Assembly: GCF_005145025.1 (NCBI RefSeq)
Contig: NZ_CP039695.1
Span: 2,961,501 to 3,025,500 of the forward strand
DNA from: Novosphingobium sp. EMRT-2
Lineage (GTDB): Bacteria > Pseudomonadota > Alphaproteobacteria > Sphingomonadales > Sphingomonadaceae
DNA: 64,000 bases
Reading direction: 5' to 3'
A model generated the notes under the pieces. It had not been told where the DNA came from and did no database searches. It was given only the letters and a program-made list of their open reading frames with translations. Shown here piece by piece: positions 34,213 to 43,441 of the stretch. Positions within the stretch are counted from its first letter, which is position 1, and each line of letters opens with the position of its first letter. The position numbers and the translations under genes were made by a program.

Positions 34213-34659
34213 ATGAACCGCAACGACCTGATCCCGATCGGCGCGCTGGCGCGGCGTACCGGCCTCGCCGTGTCCGCCATCCGCTATTACGAGCAGCGCG
34301 GGCTGATCGAATCGGTGCGCAGCAGCGGCAACCAGCGGCGATTCCTGCGCTCCGACATCCGGCGGCTGAGCTTCATCCTGATCGCGCAGAAGCTGGGGCT
34401 GGGCCTGGCCGAGATCGAGCGCGAACTGGCCGCGCTGCCGCAGGGGCGCACGCCCAACGCGCGCGACTGGGCGCGGATCAGCCGTTCGCTGCGCGGCGAG
34501 ATCGACCGCCGCATCGCCACGCTGGAGCGCACGCGCGAAAAGCTGGACGCCTGCATCGGCTGTGGCTGTCTGAGTCTGGCGCGCTGCCGCCTCTACAACC
34601 CGGAGGACCGTGCCGGGGAGCAAGGAAGCGGGCCGCGCTACGTGCTGGATGACGGCTGA
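34213..34659 (+). CDS. soxR: Redox-sensitive transcriptional regulator SoxR
   Basis: A 148-residue MerR-family regulator. The N-terminal winged helix IGALARRTGLAVSAIRYYEQ is followed by a dimer helix and the [2Fe-2S] cysteine motif CIGCGCLSLARC (CX2CXCX5C). SoxR activates promoters with long spacers when its cluster is oxidised by redox-cycling compounds. There is no soxS nearby, as usual outside enterics; the divergent VOC gene is the likely direct target. Confidence 0.96.
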   Translation: MNRNDLIPIGALARRTGLAVSAIRYYEQRGLIESVRSSGNQRRFLRSDIRRLSFILIAQKLGLGLAEIERELAALPQGRTPNARDWARISRSLRGEIDRRIATLERTREKLDACIGCGCLSLARCRLYNPEDRAGEQGSGPRYVLDDG

Positions 34660-34690
34660 TTGGCTGGCGCGATGGGGACGGTTCGAGCGC

Positions 34691-35416
34691 CTAGAGGGGC
34701 TTGTGTCCGAAGGCCATCGTTGCGCAACCGAAGAACGCCCTGCGATAGCTGGCTATAAGACCCGCCCCTTCCAACATGCCGGTGAATTGCCGGCAATTCC
34801 CGAATTGTGTGCTGTAGGTACCGATCATCGCGAAATCTTGGGCGCCACGCAGGAATATGCGTTCAATTGCCGGGAGCACGGTCTTCAGGTGGAAAAGGTA
34901 CAGCGGCCGCAGCAACCAGCCCCTCGGATCCGACGCCTCGATGAACGCGAACCGTCCACCGGGTTTCAGCACCCGCGCGGTCAGCGCGGCAAGACGGCGG
35001 TGCTGGGCGGGCGAGAAGGTCTTGAGGCCGAACGTGGACGCCACGAAGTCCGCGCTGGCATCGGGCAGATCGCTGGCCAGCACGTCATCCTCGATGAAGG
35101 CGATCCGGTCCGAGCGCATCGCATGGAGCCGCTCCATCGCCAACGTGTGCATGCCCGAGGAGATGTCGACCGCGACGATCTGTTCGATTTCCGGATTCGC
35201 CCCCAGCAGGTGCGGCCAGACTTCGCCCGTGCCTGACATGAAATCATAGCCCGTTGCCGCGCCCCGCGGCAAAGCCAGCGCGGCGACGCATTGTCGCCGC
35301 CAGCGTTCCGTGAAGCCGAGCGAACAGACGAAACTGAACGCGATGTAGCGGCGCGAGCAGCGGTCGAACACCGCTTTGACGAAGGCCGGATCGTAAATGT
35401 CCGGCACGTCTTCCAT
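34691..35416 (-). CDS. Class I SAM-dependent methyltransferase (UbiE-like)
   Basis: A 241-residue methyltransferase. The SAM motifs are GYDFMSGTGEVWPHLL (motif I), IVAVDISSGM and the post-motif DASADFVASTFGLKTFS; VLKPGGRFAFIEAS is motif III. This fits the UbiE/Methyltransf_11 group acting on small hydrophobic molecules. The substrate is unknown. Its ATG shares one base with the smc stop (TGATG), so it is probably translated from the smc message. Confidence 0.85.
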   Translation of the reverse strand: MEDVPDIYDPAFVKAVFDRCSRRYIAFSFVCSLGFTERWRRQCVAALALPRGAATGYDFMSGTGEVWPHLLGANPEIEQIVAVDISSGMHTLAMERLHAMRSDRIAFIEDDVLASDLPDASADFVASTFGLKTFSPAQHRRLAALTARVLKPGGRFAFIEASDPRGWLLRPLYLFHLKTVLPAIERIFLRGAQDFAMIGTYSTQFGNCRQFTGMLEGAGLIASYRRAFFGCATMAFGHKPL

Positions 35417-38400
35417 CAGGCCGTCGCCAGCAATTCCTCGGCCGCGCCAAGATCCACGCTGACCAGCCGCGAGACGCCCTTTTCGACCATGGTTACGCCG
35501 AACAGGCGGTGCATTCGGCTCATCGTGACCGCGTTGTGGGTGACGATGAGGTAGCGGGTCTGGGTTTCGCTGACCATCGCGTCGAGCATGTCGCAGAAGC
35601 GTTCGACGTTGGCGTCGTCGAGCGGGGCGTCCACTTCGTCGAGCACGCAGATCGGCGCGGGGTTGGTGAGGAACAGCGCGAAGATCAGCGCCACGGCGGT
35701 CAGCGCCTGTTCGCCGCCCGACAGCAGCGTCAGCGATTGCAGGCGCTTGCCCGGCGGCTGGGCGAAGATTTCGAGGCCCGCTTCCAGCGGATCATCGCTG
35801 TCCACCAGCGCCAGATGCGCCTCGCCGCCGCCGAACAGGCGCGAAAACAGGTGGCGGAAGTGGCCGTCCACCGCCTCGAACGCGGCGCGCAGGCGTTCGC
35901 GCCCCTCGCGGTTGAGATTGCCGATCGATCCGCGCAGGCGGTGCACCGCCTCGGTCAGTTCGGCCTGTTCGGTGATGCTGGCGCCGTGGCGGTCCTCAGC
36001 CTCGGCCAGTTCGTCGGCGGCGAGCAGGTTGACCGGGCCGATGCGTTCGCGTTCGGCGATCAGCAGATCGTGCCGCGTGGTTTCCTCGGCCGCGTTGCCG
36101 ATATCGCCAGAGGCGAAGTCGAAGCGTTCGGGCAGCAGCGGTGGCGGGCACTGGAATCGTTCGCCCGAAAGGCTGGCCATTTCCTGCCGGCGTGTGTCGT
36201 CGCTCTCGGCGCGAGCCACCGCGCCGGCGCGCCGTTCGCGCGCGGCGGCGAGCGTTTCGTTGGCCGCGCCCAGCGCCGCGTCGGCGGCCTTCGCGGCGGC
36301 ATCCGCACCAGTCAGTGCGGCTTCGGCCAGCGCCAGTTCCTGGCCCAGCCGCGTGCGGATCGATTCGGCATCCTCGATCTCGCGCAGCAAGGCGGCGGGC
36401 CGCGCGGCGCTGATCGCGCGTTCGCGTTCCACCTCCTCGCGCCGGCCCGCCATGTCCGCCAGCCGCTTTGCCGCGTCGCTGGCGCGTGCCTGCCAGTTGC
36501 GGATGTCCGCCCGGTGCGTGCCCAGCCGCTCGCGCCCGACGGCAAGTCCCTGCTCCAGCGCGGCGATGGCCGCCGAAGCCGTCTGCAGAGCCGCCCGCGC
36601 GGCATCGTTGCGCGTCCGCGCCGCTTCGACGGCGGCACGCCCGGCAGCGGGATCGGGCAGGGCCGCGCGCTTGGCCTCGGCGCTGGCCAGCTCGGTTGCG
36701 CCATCGGCCTGGCGCTCGGCCAGCTCGGCGAGCGCGCGATCGAGTTCTGCGCGGCGGGCTTCCGCGCGGGCGCGGGCGGCTTCGGCCTGGTCCAGCGCGC
36801 GCAGCGCCGCGCGCTCGGCATCCGCAGCCGCGGTCATGGTGCGTTCGGCCGTGCCCAGCCGGGCTTGCGCGTCGGCCAGCGCCGCGCGCGCCGTCTCGGC
36901 AGCTGCTTCCGCTTCGCTCACTGCATCGCGCAGCGCGGGCAGCCGCGCGGCGAGGTCGATCAGCCGGTTCTCCGCTTCCAGCGTGGCCGCTTCGGCCGCG
37001 CCTTCGCCGCGCGCGACAAAGCCGTCCCAGCGCCGCAGGTATCCGGTGCGCGTCACCAGCCATTCGCCGGGGGCAAGCGCCTGCCCCTCGTCGCGATCGA
37101 CCACGCGCACCAGCCCGAAGCGCGCCGCCAGTTCGGGCGGGCACTGCGGCACATGGTGCAGCAGCGAATAGGGCAGCGCGGCATCGACTTGCGCGCCGGT
37201 CCAGAAGCGCCCGTCGGCATCCGCCGGGGCGGGGCCTACCGGCGCGCCGGCATCGCGCCCCAGCACGGCGGCGACGGCGCGCTCGAAGCCCGGCGCCACG
37301 CGCAGCGCGGCCAGCGCGGTGGTGCCGTGCCCGCCGGCGGCCTGGCGTTCGCGCGCGGCCTTGTCGCGGGCGAGGGCATCGTGTTCGCGCTCCACCCCGG
37401 CGAGTTCGGCGCGCGCGGCGGCGAGCGCGCTGCCGGCGTGATCGCGTTCGGCGGTCAGGTTTTCGCGCAGCGCCAGCAGCTCCGTCCGCTCCGCTTGCGC
37501 CGTGGCGAGCGCGGCGGCTGCTTCGGCGCGCCGGGCCTCTGCCGCCGCGATCTGCGCGCCGGGATCGCCCTCGCGCGCCAGTTGATCGACCTGCTGCCGC
37601 AGCCGCGCCGCTTCGGCGTCGTGCCGTTCGCACAGCTGGCGGGCCGCCGTGACGGCCGCTTCCGCCACGCGCCAGTCGGCATCGATTCCGGCCTGTTCGG
37701 CCACGCGCTGCGCCAGCGTGACTTCGGCGGAACGCGCGGCGCGATCGGCATCGTCCTGCGCGGCGGCAAGGCGCGGCCGCTGGGCCTCGTCCGCCGCGAG
37801 CGTTGCTTCGGCGGCGGCAATGTCGTCTTCCAGCCGGGTGAGCGCTTCGGCCGCGTCCTCGGTCATGCGGTCGGCGTGGGTACGATCGTCGTCCAGCCGC
37901 TGCAGCTGCCGGTCAAGGTCGGCCAGCCGTTGCTCGGCCGCCTCCAGCTGGGTGGTCAGCGAGGCCATGCGCTGGCCATGTGCCGACGCGTCCTGCCGGC
38001 GATCGAACAGATCGTCGCGCGCTTCGGCCAGCGCGGCGGCGGCGGCATGTTGCGCCAGCTGGGCCGCGCGCGCGGCGGCCTGCGCGCTGACGACGGCCTC
38101 CTCGCTGGCCTTCGCTTCCCGCCGCGCCGCGTCCGCCGCGTCCGCCGCATCGCGCCAGCGGGCAAAGACCATGCGCGCCTCGGCCACGCGGATGCGTTCG
38201 CTCACCGCCTTGTAGCGATCGGCGGCGCGGGCCTGCCGGCGCAGCGTGGCGATCTGGCCTTCCAGCCCGGCGAGCAGGTCCACCAGCCGTTCAAGATTGG
38301 TTTCGGTGGCGCGCAGCTTCTGTTCGGCATCGCGCCGGCGGACGTGGAGGCCGGCGATCCCCGCCGCTTCCTCCAGCATCATGCGCCGTTCGGCGGGGCG

Positions 38401-38850
38401 CGCGGCGATCACCGCCGCGATGCGGCCCTGGCTGACCAGCGCCGGGCTGTGCGCGCCGGTGGCGGCATCGGCGAAGACCAGCGCCACGTCCTTGGCGCGC
38501 ACGTCCTTGCCGTTGACGCGATAGGCGCTGCCCGCGCCGCGTTCGATCCGGCGCACCACTTCCAGCTCGTCGCCGAACGGACCGGAGGGATCGGTCGTGG
38601 CGGTCAGCGTCACTTCGGCGAAGGCGCGCGCCGGGCGCTGGGTGGTGCCGGCGAAGATCACGTCTTCCATGCCGCCACCGCGCATCGACCGGGCCGAGCT
38701 TTCACCCATGACCCAGCGGATTGCTTCCAGCAGGTTCGATTTTCCGCAACCGTTGGGGCCGACAATACCCGTCAACCCCGGTTCGATCCGGAGTTCAGCA
38801 GGTTCCACAAAGCTCTTGAAGCCGGTCAGCTTCAAGCGCCTGAATTCCAT
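35416..38850 (-). CDS. smc: Chromosome segregation protein SMC
   Basis: A 1144-residue SMC ATPase that compacts and separates chromosomes with ScpA/ScpB. The Walker A is GPNGCGKSNLLEAIRWVMGE near the N-terminus; the ABC signature LLSGGEQALTAVALIFALF and Walker B CVLDEVDAPLDDAN are near the C-terminus. Long Ala/Glu/Arg-rich coiled coils surround a hinge at about residues 510-620 that contains FERAVAAVLGRDAG and LVTRTGYLRRWDG. Length is normal. scpA and scpB are not in the window. The opposite strand is open over most of this gene because of GC bias. Confidence 0.97.
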   Translation of the reverse strand: MEFRRLKLTGFKSFVEPAELRIEPGLTGIVGPNGCGKSNLLEAIRWVMGESSARSMRGGGMEDVIFAGTTQRPARAFAEVTLTATTDPSGPFGDELEVVRRIERGAGSAYRVNGKDVRAKDVALVFADAATGAHSPALVSQGRIAAVIAARPAERRMMLEEAAGIAGLHVRRRDAEQKLRATETNLERLVDLLAGLEGQIATLRRQARAADRYKAVSERIRVAEARMVFARWRDAADAADAARREAKASEEAVVSAQAAARAAQLAQHAAAAALAEARDDLFDRRQDASAHGQRMASLTTQLEAAEQRLADLDRQLQRLDDDRTHADRMTEDAAEALTRLEDDIAAAEATLAADEAQRPRLAAAQDDADRAARSAEVTLAQRVAEQAGIDADWRVAEAAVTAARQLCERHDAEAARLRQQVDQLAREGDPGAQIAAAEARRAEAAAALATAQAERTELLALRENLTAERDHAGSALAAARAELAGVEREHDALARDKAARERQAAGGHGTTALAALRVAPGFERAVAAVLGRDAGAPVGPAPADADGRFWTGAQVDAALPYSLLHHVPQCPPELAARFGLVRVVDRDEGQALAPGEWLVTRTGYLRRWDGFVARGEGAAEAATLEAENRLIDLAARLPALRDAVSEAEAAAETARAALADAQARLGTAERTMTAAADAERAALRALDQAEAARARAEARRAELDRALAELAERQADGATELASAEAKRAALPDPAAGRAAVEAARTRNDAARAALQTASAAIAALEQGLAVGRERLGTHRADIRNWQARASDAAKRLADMAGRREEVERERAISAARPAALLREIEDAESIRTRLGQELALAEAALTGADAAAKAADAALGAANETLAAARERRAGAVARAESDDTRRQEMASLSGERFQCPPPLLPERFDFASGDIGNAAEETTRHDLLIAERERIGPVNLLAADELAEAEDRHGASITEQAELTEAVHRLRGSIGNLNREGRERLRAAFEAVDGHFRHLFSRLFGGGEAHLALVDSDDPLEAGLEIFAQPPGKRLQSLTLLSGGEQALTAVALIFALFLTNPAPICVLDEVDAPLDDANVERFCDMLDAMVSETQTRYLIVTHNAVTMSRMHRLFGVTMVEKGVSRLVSVDLGAAEELLATA

Positions 38851-38877
38851 CGGCCCCCCTTCTGCGCGCGCTCCCCT

Positions 38878-39627
38878 TTAGCGCGCGCCAGCCTTTTGTA
38901 GCAGCGGTTCCAGTTCCTGCCAGCTTGCAACTTCCAGATTCTTGCCGTTCAGGACGAATGTGGGCGTCCCGGTGACGTTGAAGTCCTTGGTCGCCTTGTC
39001 GGTGCGATTGGCCAGCTCGGTGGCCTTGGTGGTGTCGGACAGGCACTTGGAGGCCTGATCGGCCGCGATGCCGCGCGCGGCGAAGAAGTCGGTCATGCCG
39101 CCAAGCTGGGCGATGCCGGCGAAGCGCTGGGCCGGCGGCTGTTCCGCCAGAGACTTGAAGCGGGCCTCGTCCTTCTGGAGATTGGTGAACATGTTGGGCT
39201 GCCAGTCCCAGAATTGTTCGCTGAGCGGGATCACCGCCTCGGGCGAACCGCAGGTGGCGAGCAGCGCCGCCGGCACGTCGAGCGCGTTGAGCATGAACAG
39301 GCGCAGCTCGTAGCTCACCCGGCCGCTGGCGACGTAATCGTCCTTCAGCTTGGGAAAGCCTTCCTTGGAGAAGGCGGCGCAGTGCGAACAGCTTAGCGCG
39401 CCGAATTCGATCAGCTTGAGCGGCGCTTGCGGGTTGCCCATCAGGTAGCCGCCATCGGGCGTGGCGGAGATCATGTCGGTCCACGCCTTGCCGGCCGGCG
39501 GCGCGATCTTGGCGATCGGCGCGGCGGCTTCGGCGCCGACGCCGACCTCGTCCTTCTTGCCGCAAGCGGAAAGGCCCAGCACGAGCGGCAGGGCAAGCAG
39601 GAGAAGGCGGGCGCGGGTAGGTTTCAT
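38878..39627 (-). CDS. DsbA family thiol-disulfide lipoprotein
   Basis: A 249-residue protein with a lipoprotein signal (GLSACGKKDE, Cys about residue 22) and a thioredoxin fold of the Thioredoxin_4 type. The active site is GALSCSHCAAFSKEGF (CSHC), with the cis-proline in TGTPTFVLNG. It probably oxidises or isomerises disulfides in the periplasm. It is followed downstream by smc; upstream is a second DsbA-type gene. Confidence 0.92.
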   Translation of the reverse strand: MKPTRARLLLLALPLVLGLSACGKKDEVGVGAEAAAPIAKIAPPAGKAWTDMISATPDGGYLMGNPQAPLKLIEFGALSCSHCAAFSKEGFPKLKDDYVASGRVSYELRLFMLNALDVPAALLATCGSPEAVIPLSEQFWDWQPNMFTNLQKDEARFKSLAEQPPAQRFAGIAQLGGMTDFFAARGIAADQASKCLSDTTKATELANRTDKATKDFNVTGTPTFVLNGKNLEVASWQELEPLLQKAGAR

Positions 39628-39722
39628 GAATGCTGTTCCCGGGATTGGAAGGGTCGCTGAAAGGAAGGGCTAGCCGATCCGCGCGCCGGATTGAAGCCGG
39701 ATTGAAGCGCGCGCGGGGCGGA

Positions 39723-40430
39723 TCAGTGCAGGCGGGCTTCGATCTGCGGCTTCAGAGCCTCCCAAGTGTAGGTGCCCGAAAGCGGCACGCCGTTCAGCAC
39801 GAAGCTGGGCGTACCGGTGACGAAATCCTTGTCCATCGCGTCCTGCGTGCCCTTGGCCAGCTTGTCGGCCAGGGCCTTGTTGGCAAGGCAGCGATCAATG
39901 GCGGGCCTGTCGAAGCCATGTGCCGCCATGATTTCGTAGAAATGGAAATCGCTGGCGATGGCGCGGGTGCGGCTGGCGAAATCGCCGGCGGTCCAGCGCT
40001 GCCGCTGGGCGGCGTTGGCGGAGACCATGGGGCCGATCCAGTCGGCCTGCCGGCCCAGAAAGGCGTTGTGCAGAGTGACGAATTTCGACGGCGGTCCGCA
40101 ATGCGTCAGCAAGGCCACGGTCATGTCCACTGGATCGCGCACGAAGCTGCGGATCTCGACCGAACCCTTGCCGTTGCCGATGAAGCCGATCTGGAGCTGC
40201 GCGAGCGATTCATGATGGAATTCGGCGCAGTGCGGGCAGGTATAGCTGATGTATTCCACCAGCTTCACCGGCGCGGCGGGGTTGCCCAGGATGTGGCTTT
40301 CGGTGGCCGTGCGGGTGACGATGGTGGTCGGCGCGCGCGTCGTGGTCGGCAGGCGCCCCGCGGCGGTGAGTGTCGCCAGCCCGGCCACAGCCAGCGCCAG
40401 CATGCCCAGCGTCCGCAAGATCAATCGCAT
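39723..40430 (-). CDS. DsbA family periplasmic thiol-disulfide oxidoreductase
   Basis: A 235-residue protein with an uncleaved or cleavable N-terminal helix (LILRTLGMLALAVAGLATL) and the DsbA active site ISYTCPHCAEFHHE (CPHC). The cis-Pro loop is VTGTPSFVLNG. The ATG at 40430 overlaps the dciA stop as TGATG; a GTG at 40433 is also in frame. It is a paralogue of the neighbouring lipoprotein. The pair is a regular feature of sphingomonad genomes. Confidence 0.92.
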   Translation of the reverse strand: MRLILRTLGMLALAVAGLATLTAAGRLPTTTRAPTTIVTRTATESHILGNPAAPVKLVEYISYTCPHCAEFHHESLAQLQIGFIGNGKGSVEIRSFVRDPVDMTVALLTHCGPPSKFVTLHNAFLGRQADWIGPMVSANAAQRQRWTAGDFASRTRAIASDFHFYEIMAAHGFDRPAIDRCLANKALADKLAKGTQDAMDKDFVTGTPSFVLNGVPLSGTYTWEALKPQIEARLH

Positions 40431-41023
40431 CACTGTGTCTTTTCCCCGTCCTGATTGCCGTCCGAAGTGTTCCCGCCCAGGTTGCGCGCCAGCGATTCCA
40501 GCACGGCGCGCAGTTCCGGATCGCCGATGTCGCGCAGCGATTCCCCCAGCTCCATGGGAATGGGCTTCAGCGAAGGCGGCGCGGTCCGCGCGCCGTCATT
40601 CCCGCGCGGCGTCTGAACCTGACCTTGCCGGATCTTGACGCGCGCCACCGCGCGATAGCCGAAGAACCGGTTCACCCGCTCGATGATCTCCGGAATGACG
40701 TGCTGGATCAGCGGCGCGTGCGCGGGCGTGACGACAAGCTGGAGAATGCCATCGGCTTTTTCGCCGGGCGGGAAGCGGATCGATTCGGGCGCGCAGTGCC
40801 GGGCATGGTGCGATCCCACAATCTCGGGCCAGCGCGTGACCACCGAACTCTGCACGAAGCCGAAGCGGCGGAAGGCGGTGCGCCCGATCGCGGGCATCAG
40901 GTCGGCGATCTGCCGCGCTTCCCCGCCGCGCGCGCGCTCGAACGGCTTGCCGGCTTTTTGGCCGGTCTTTTGCGGGGCGTTCCGGGGCTTTCCTGCTTCG
41001 CGTTCCATATTGGCTGCTGCCAT
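40430..41023 (-). CDS. dciA: DUF721 protein (DciA, replicative helicase loader)
   Basis: A 197-residue protein with the DUF721 KH-like domain: WPEIVGSHHARHCAPESIRF, LQLVVTPAHAPLIQHVIPE and ERVNRFFGYRAVARVKIRQG. DciA loads the DnaB helicase in bacteria that lack DnaC. The C-terminal 50 residues are disordered. It is divergent from mutY with only 14 bases between starts and overlaps the dsbA-type gene. Confidence 0.88.
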   Translation of the reverse strand: MAAANMEREAGKPRNAPQKTGQKAGKPFERARGGEARQIADLMPAIGRTAFRRFGFVQSSVVTRWPEIVGSHHARHCAPESIRFPPGEKADGILQLVVTPAHAPLIQHVIPEIIERVNRFFGYRAVARVKIRQGQVQTPRGNDGARTAPPSLKPIPMELGESLRDIGDPELRAVLESLARNLGGNTSDGNQDGEKTQ

Positions 41024-41037
41024 GCCATAGCGGCGCG

Positions 41038-42096
41038 ATGCAGACCAGTGGCGAGACGAATTCGGGTGCGGGTACGATCGCCGGCGATCTGCTCGCCTGG
41101 TACGATGTCCATGCGCGCCGTTTGCCGTGGCGGCGGCTGCCGGGGGAGCCAGCGCAGGACCCCTACCGCGTGTGGCTGTCGGAAGTGATGCTCCAGCAGA
41201 CGACCGTGGCCGCCGTCGGCCCCTATTTCGCGAAGTTCACCCAGCGCTGGCCGGCGGTGACCGATCTGGCGGCGGCGGACGATGCCGATGTCATGGCGGC
41301 CTGGGCGGGGCTGGGCTACTACGCCCGCGCCCGCAACCTGCTGGCTTGCGCCCGCGCCGTGGCGGCGATGGGCGGGAGCTTCCCCGATAGCGAGGAAGCC
41401 CTGCGCGCCTTGCCGGGGCTGGGCGCCTATACCGCAGCCGCCGTTGCCGCGATCGCTTTCGGGCGGCGCGCGGTGGTGGTCGATGCCAATGTCGAACGCG
41501 TGGTGGCGCGGCTGTTCGCCATTGCGGAGCCGCTGCCCGGCGCGCGGCCGGCGATTCGCGATGCCACCGACGCGATCACGCCCGAAGCGCGCGCGGGCGA
41601 TTTCGCGCAAGCGATGATGGACCTTGGTGCGACGGTCTGCACCGTGAAGGCCCCTCGCTGCCTGCTGTGCCCGCTGCGCCCCGAATGCCGCGCCTATGCC
41701 GAGGGCGAGCCGGAGCGGCTGCCGGTCAAGGCGGCGAAGAAGGCGCGTCCCACGCGGCGCGGGCGCGCGTTCTGGATCGTGCGCGATGGCGCGGTCTGGC
41801 TGGTGCGGCGGCCGGGGAAGGGGATGCTGGGCGGGATGCGCGCCCTGCCGGACGATGGCTGGAACGCGCGCGCAGATGGCCATGGCGAACCGCCGCTGGC
41901 CGCAGCCTGGCGCTCGGGCGGACTGGTCCGACACACCTTCAGTCATTTCGATCTCGAATTGCAATTGATGCTTTGCGATGCTGCCGGTGGTGCTAGTCTG
42001 GCGGAGGGAGAATGGTGGCCGCTCTCCGGGATCGGGGAGGCCGGCTTGCCCACGGTGTTCGCCAAGGCGGCGCAACTGGCGCTGGCCGAAGCGTAA
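41038..42096 (+). CDS. mutY: A/G-specific adenine glycosylase MutY
   Basis: A 352-residue repair enzyme removing adenine mispaired with 8-oxoguanine. Motifs: catalytic Glu in WLSEVMLQQTTV, helix-hairpin-helix LPGLGAYTAAAVAAIAFG, catalytic Asp in VVVDANVERV, and cluster ligands CTVKAPRCLLCPLRPEC (CX6CX2CX5C). A NUDIX-like C-terminal domain (from about residue 235) reads 8-oxoguanine. It is divergent from dciA. Confidence 0.96.
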   Translation: MQTSGETNSGAGTIAGDLLAWYDVHARRLPWRRLPGEPAQDPYRVWLSEVMLQQTTVAAVGPYFAKFTQRWPAVTDLAAADDADVMAAWAGLGYYARARNLLACARAVAAMGGSFPDSEEALRALPGLGAYTAAAVAAIAFGRRAVVVDANVERVVARLFAIAEPLPGARPAIRDATDAITPEARAGDFAQAMMDLGATVCTVKAPRCLLCPLRPECRAYAEGEPERLPVKAAKKARPTRRGRAFWIVRDGAVWLVRRPGKGMLGGMRALPDDGWNARADGHGEPPLAAAWRSGGLVRHTFSHFDLELQLMLCDAAGGASLAEGEWWPLSGIGEAGLPTVFAKAAQLALAEA

Positions 42097-42124
42097 GGAC
42101 GAGCGAGAGGCGATAGACGACCCC

Positions 42125-43441
42125 ATGCGAAGCGAAGTTCTGCCCCCGTTCCGGGGCCTTTCCCGACGCGAGATCATGCGTGGTGGCCTGTTCATCGGCC
42201 TCGGCGGCGCTCTGTTTCCCCGGTTCGCTTTCGCCAGCGCGGCGGCCGAGGCGCAATGGCCGGCGGTGACGCAACTGCTCGATGGCTACGTGTCCGGTGG
42301 CAAGCTGCCGGGCATGATCGCGGCGCTTGGCTGGGGCAGCGCCCCGCCGGAAAGTATCGCGCGCGGCGTGGAGACGAAGGGCGAAGCCGCCCCCGTCACC
42401 ATGGACAGCCTGTTCCGCGTCTATTCGATGACCAAGCCGATCACCGGCATGGCGGCGATGATCCTGATCGACGAAGGCAAGCTGCGCCTCGACCAGCCCT
42501 TGTCGGACATCCTGCCGAAGTTCGCGAAAATGCAGGTGCAGGTGACGCCGGACGGCTCGATCACCGATCTCCGGCCCGCGAAAACGCCGATTACGATCCG
42601 TCACCTGCTCACCCACACGGCGGGGCTGGGCTATTCGATCATCCAGAAGGGACCGATCAAGACCGCCTACGAACAGGCTGGCATCGTGCCCGGCCAGATC
42701 ACGCGGTTGCCGGTGCCGGGCATGCAGCAGCCCGCCGCCATGCCCCGTAGCCTGGCCGAATTCGCGGACCGGCTGGCCGACCTGCCGCTCGTCTATGAAC
42801 CGGGCACGCAATGGAGCTATTCGGTCGCGCTCGACCTGCTGGGACGCGTGATCGAGGTGGCATCGGGCCAGCCGTTCGAGCGCTTCCTGCAGGATCGCAT
42901 CTTCGGCCCCACGGGCATGGACAGTTCGTGGTTCCAGGTGCCGAAGAGCGAAGTCGGCCGGCTGACCTCGAACTACGGCGTGCTCGGCGGATTCGTGGTG
43001 CCGCTCGATCCGGCGCAGTCCTCGATCTACCTCGATCCGCCGGCGTTCCCGTTCGGTGGCGCCGGGCTGGTCAGTTCCCCGCGCGATTATGACCGCTTCC
43101 TCACCATGCTGCTGGGCTATGGCACGATCGACGGGCGGCGGGTGATGAGCGAAGCGGCGGTACGGCTGGGTACCAGCAACCTGCTTCCGCCCGGCGCTGC
43201 CACCGACGGCACGATGATCGCGGGGGCGGGCTTCGGTGCGGGCGGGCGTGTGGGCATCGGCGTGGATGCGGGCACCTATGGCTGGGCCGGGGCCGCCGGC
43301 ACGATCGCCTTCATCAACCACCGCGTCGGCAACCGCGCGGGCCTCTATACGCAATACATGCCCTCCGAAGCCTATCCGGTGCAAAGGGATTTCCCCAAGG
43401 CTGTGATCGCAGACCTGTTTCGTGGAAAGAAAGCCGCATGA
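42125..43441 (+). CDS. Serine hydrolase of beta-lactamase (class C) family, Tat-exported
   Basis: A 438-residue protein. An N-terminal twin-arginine signal SRREIMRGGLFIGLGGA precedes the beta-lactamase-like domain. The nucleophile motif SxxK is in RVYSMTKPITG and the YxN-equivalent tyrosine in QWSYSVALDLL; HTAGLGYSI and GWAGAAGT complete the site. Relatives are esterases or peptidases rather than true beta-lactamases. The ATG at 42125 begins just before the signal. Its stop overlaps nudC. Confidence 0.88.
   Translation: MRSEVLPPFRGLSRREIMRGGLFIGLGGALFPRFAFASAAAEAQWPAVTQLLDGYVSGGKLPGMIAALGWGSAPPESIARGVETKGEAAPVTMDSLFRVYSMTKPITGMAAMILIDEGKLRLDQPLSDILPKFAKMQVQVTPDGSITDLRPAKTPITIRHLLTHTAGLGYSIIQKGPIKTAYEQAGIVPGQITRLPVPGMQQPAAMPRSLAEFADRLADLPLVYEPGTQWSYSVALDLLGRVIEVASGQPFERFLQDRIFGPTGMDSSWFQVPKSEVGRLTSNYGVLGGFVVPLDPAQSSIYLDPPAFPFGGAGLVSSPRDYDRFLTMLLGYGTIDGRRVMSEAAVRLGTSNLLPPGAATDGTMIAGAGFGAGGRVGIGVDAGTYGWAGAAGTIAFINHRVGNRAGLYTQYMPSEAYPVQRDFPKAVIADLFRGKKAA

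Noticed and set aside
35509..38901. A 1130-codon open frame on the plus strand opposite smc
   Set aside because: It is an antisense shadow produced by GC-rich codon bias; smc on the minus strand has all its motifs and the opposing frame has no recognisable domain.
42125..43441. A true class C beta-lactamase
   Set aside because: The SxxK and Tyr motifs are present but the usual KTG-type motif is not; the Tat-exported esterase-like group fits better.
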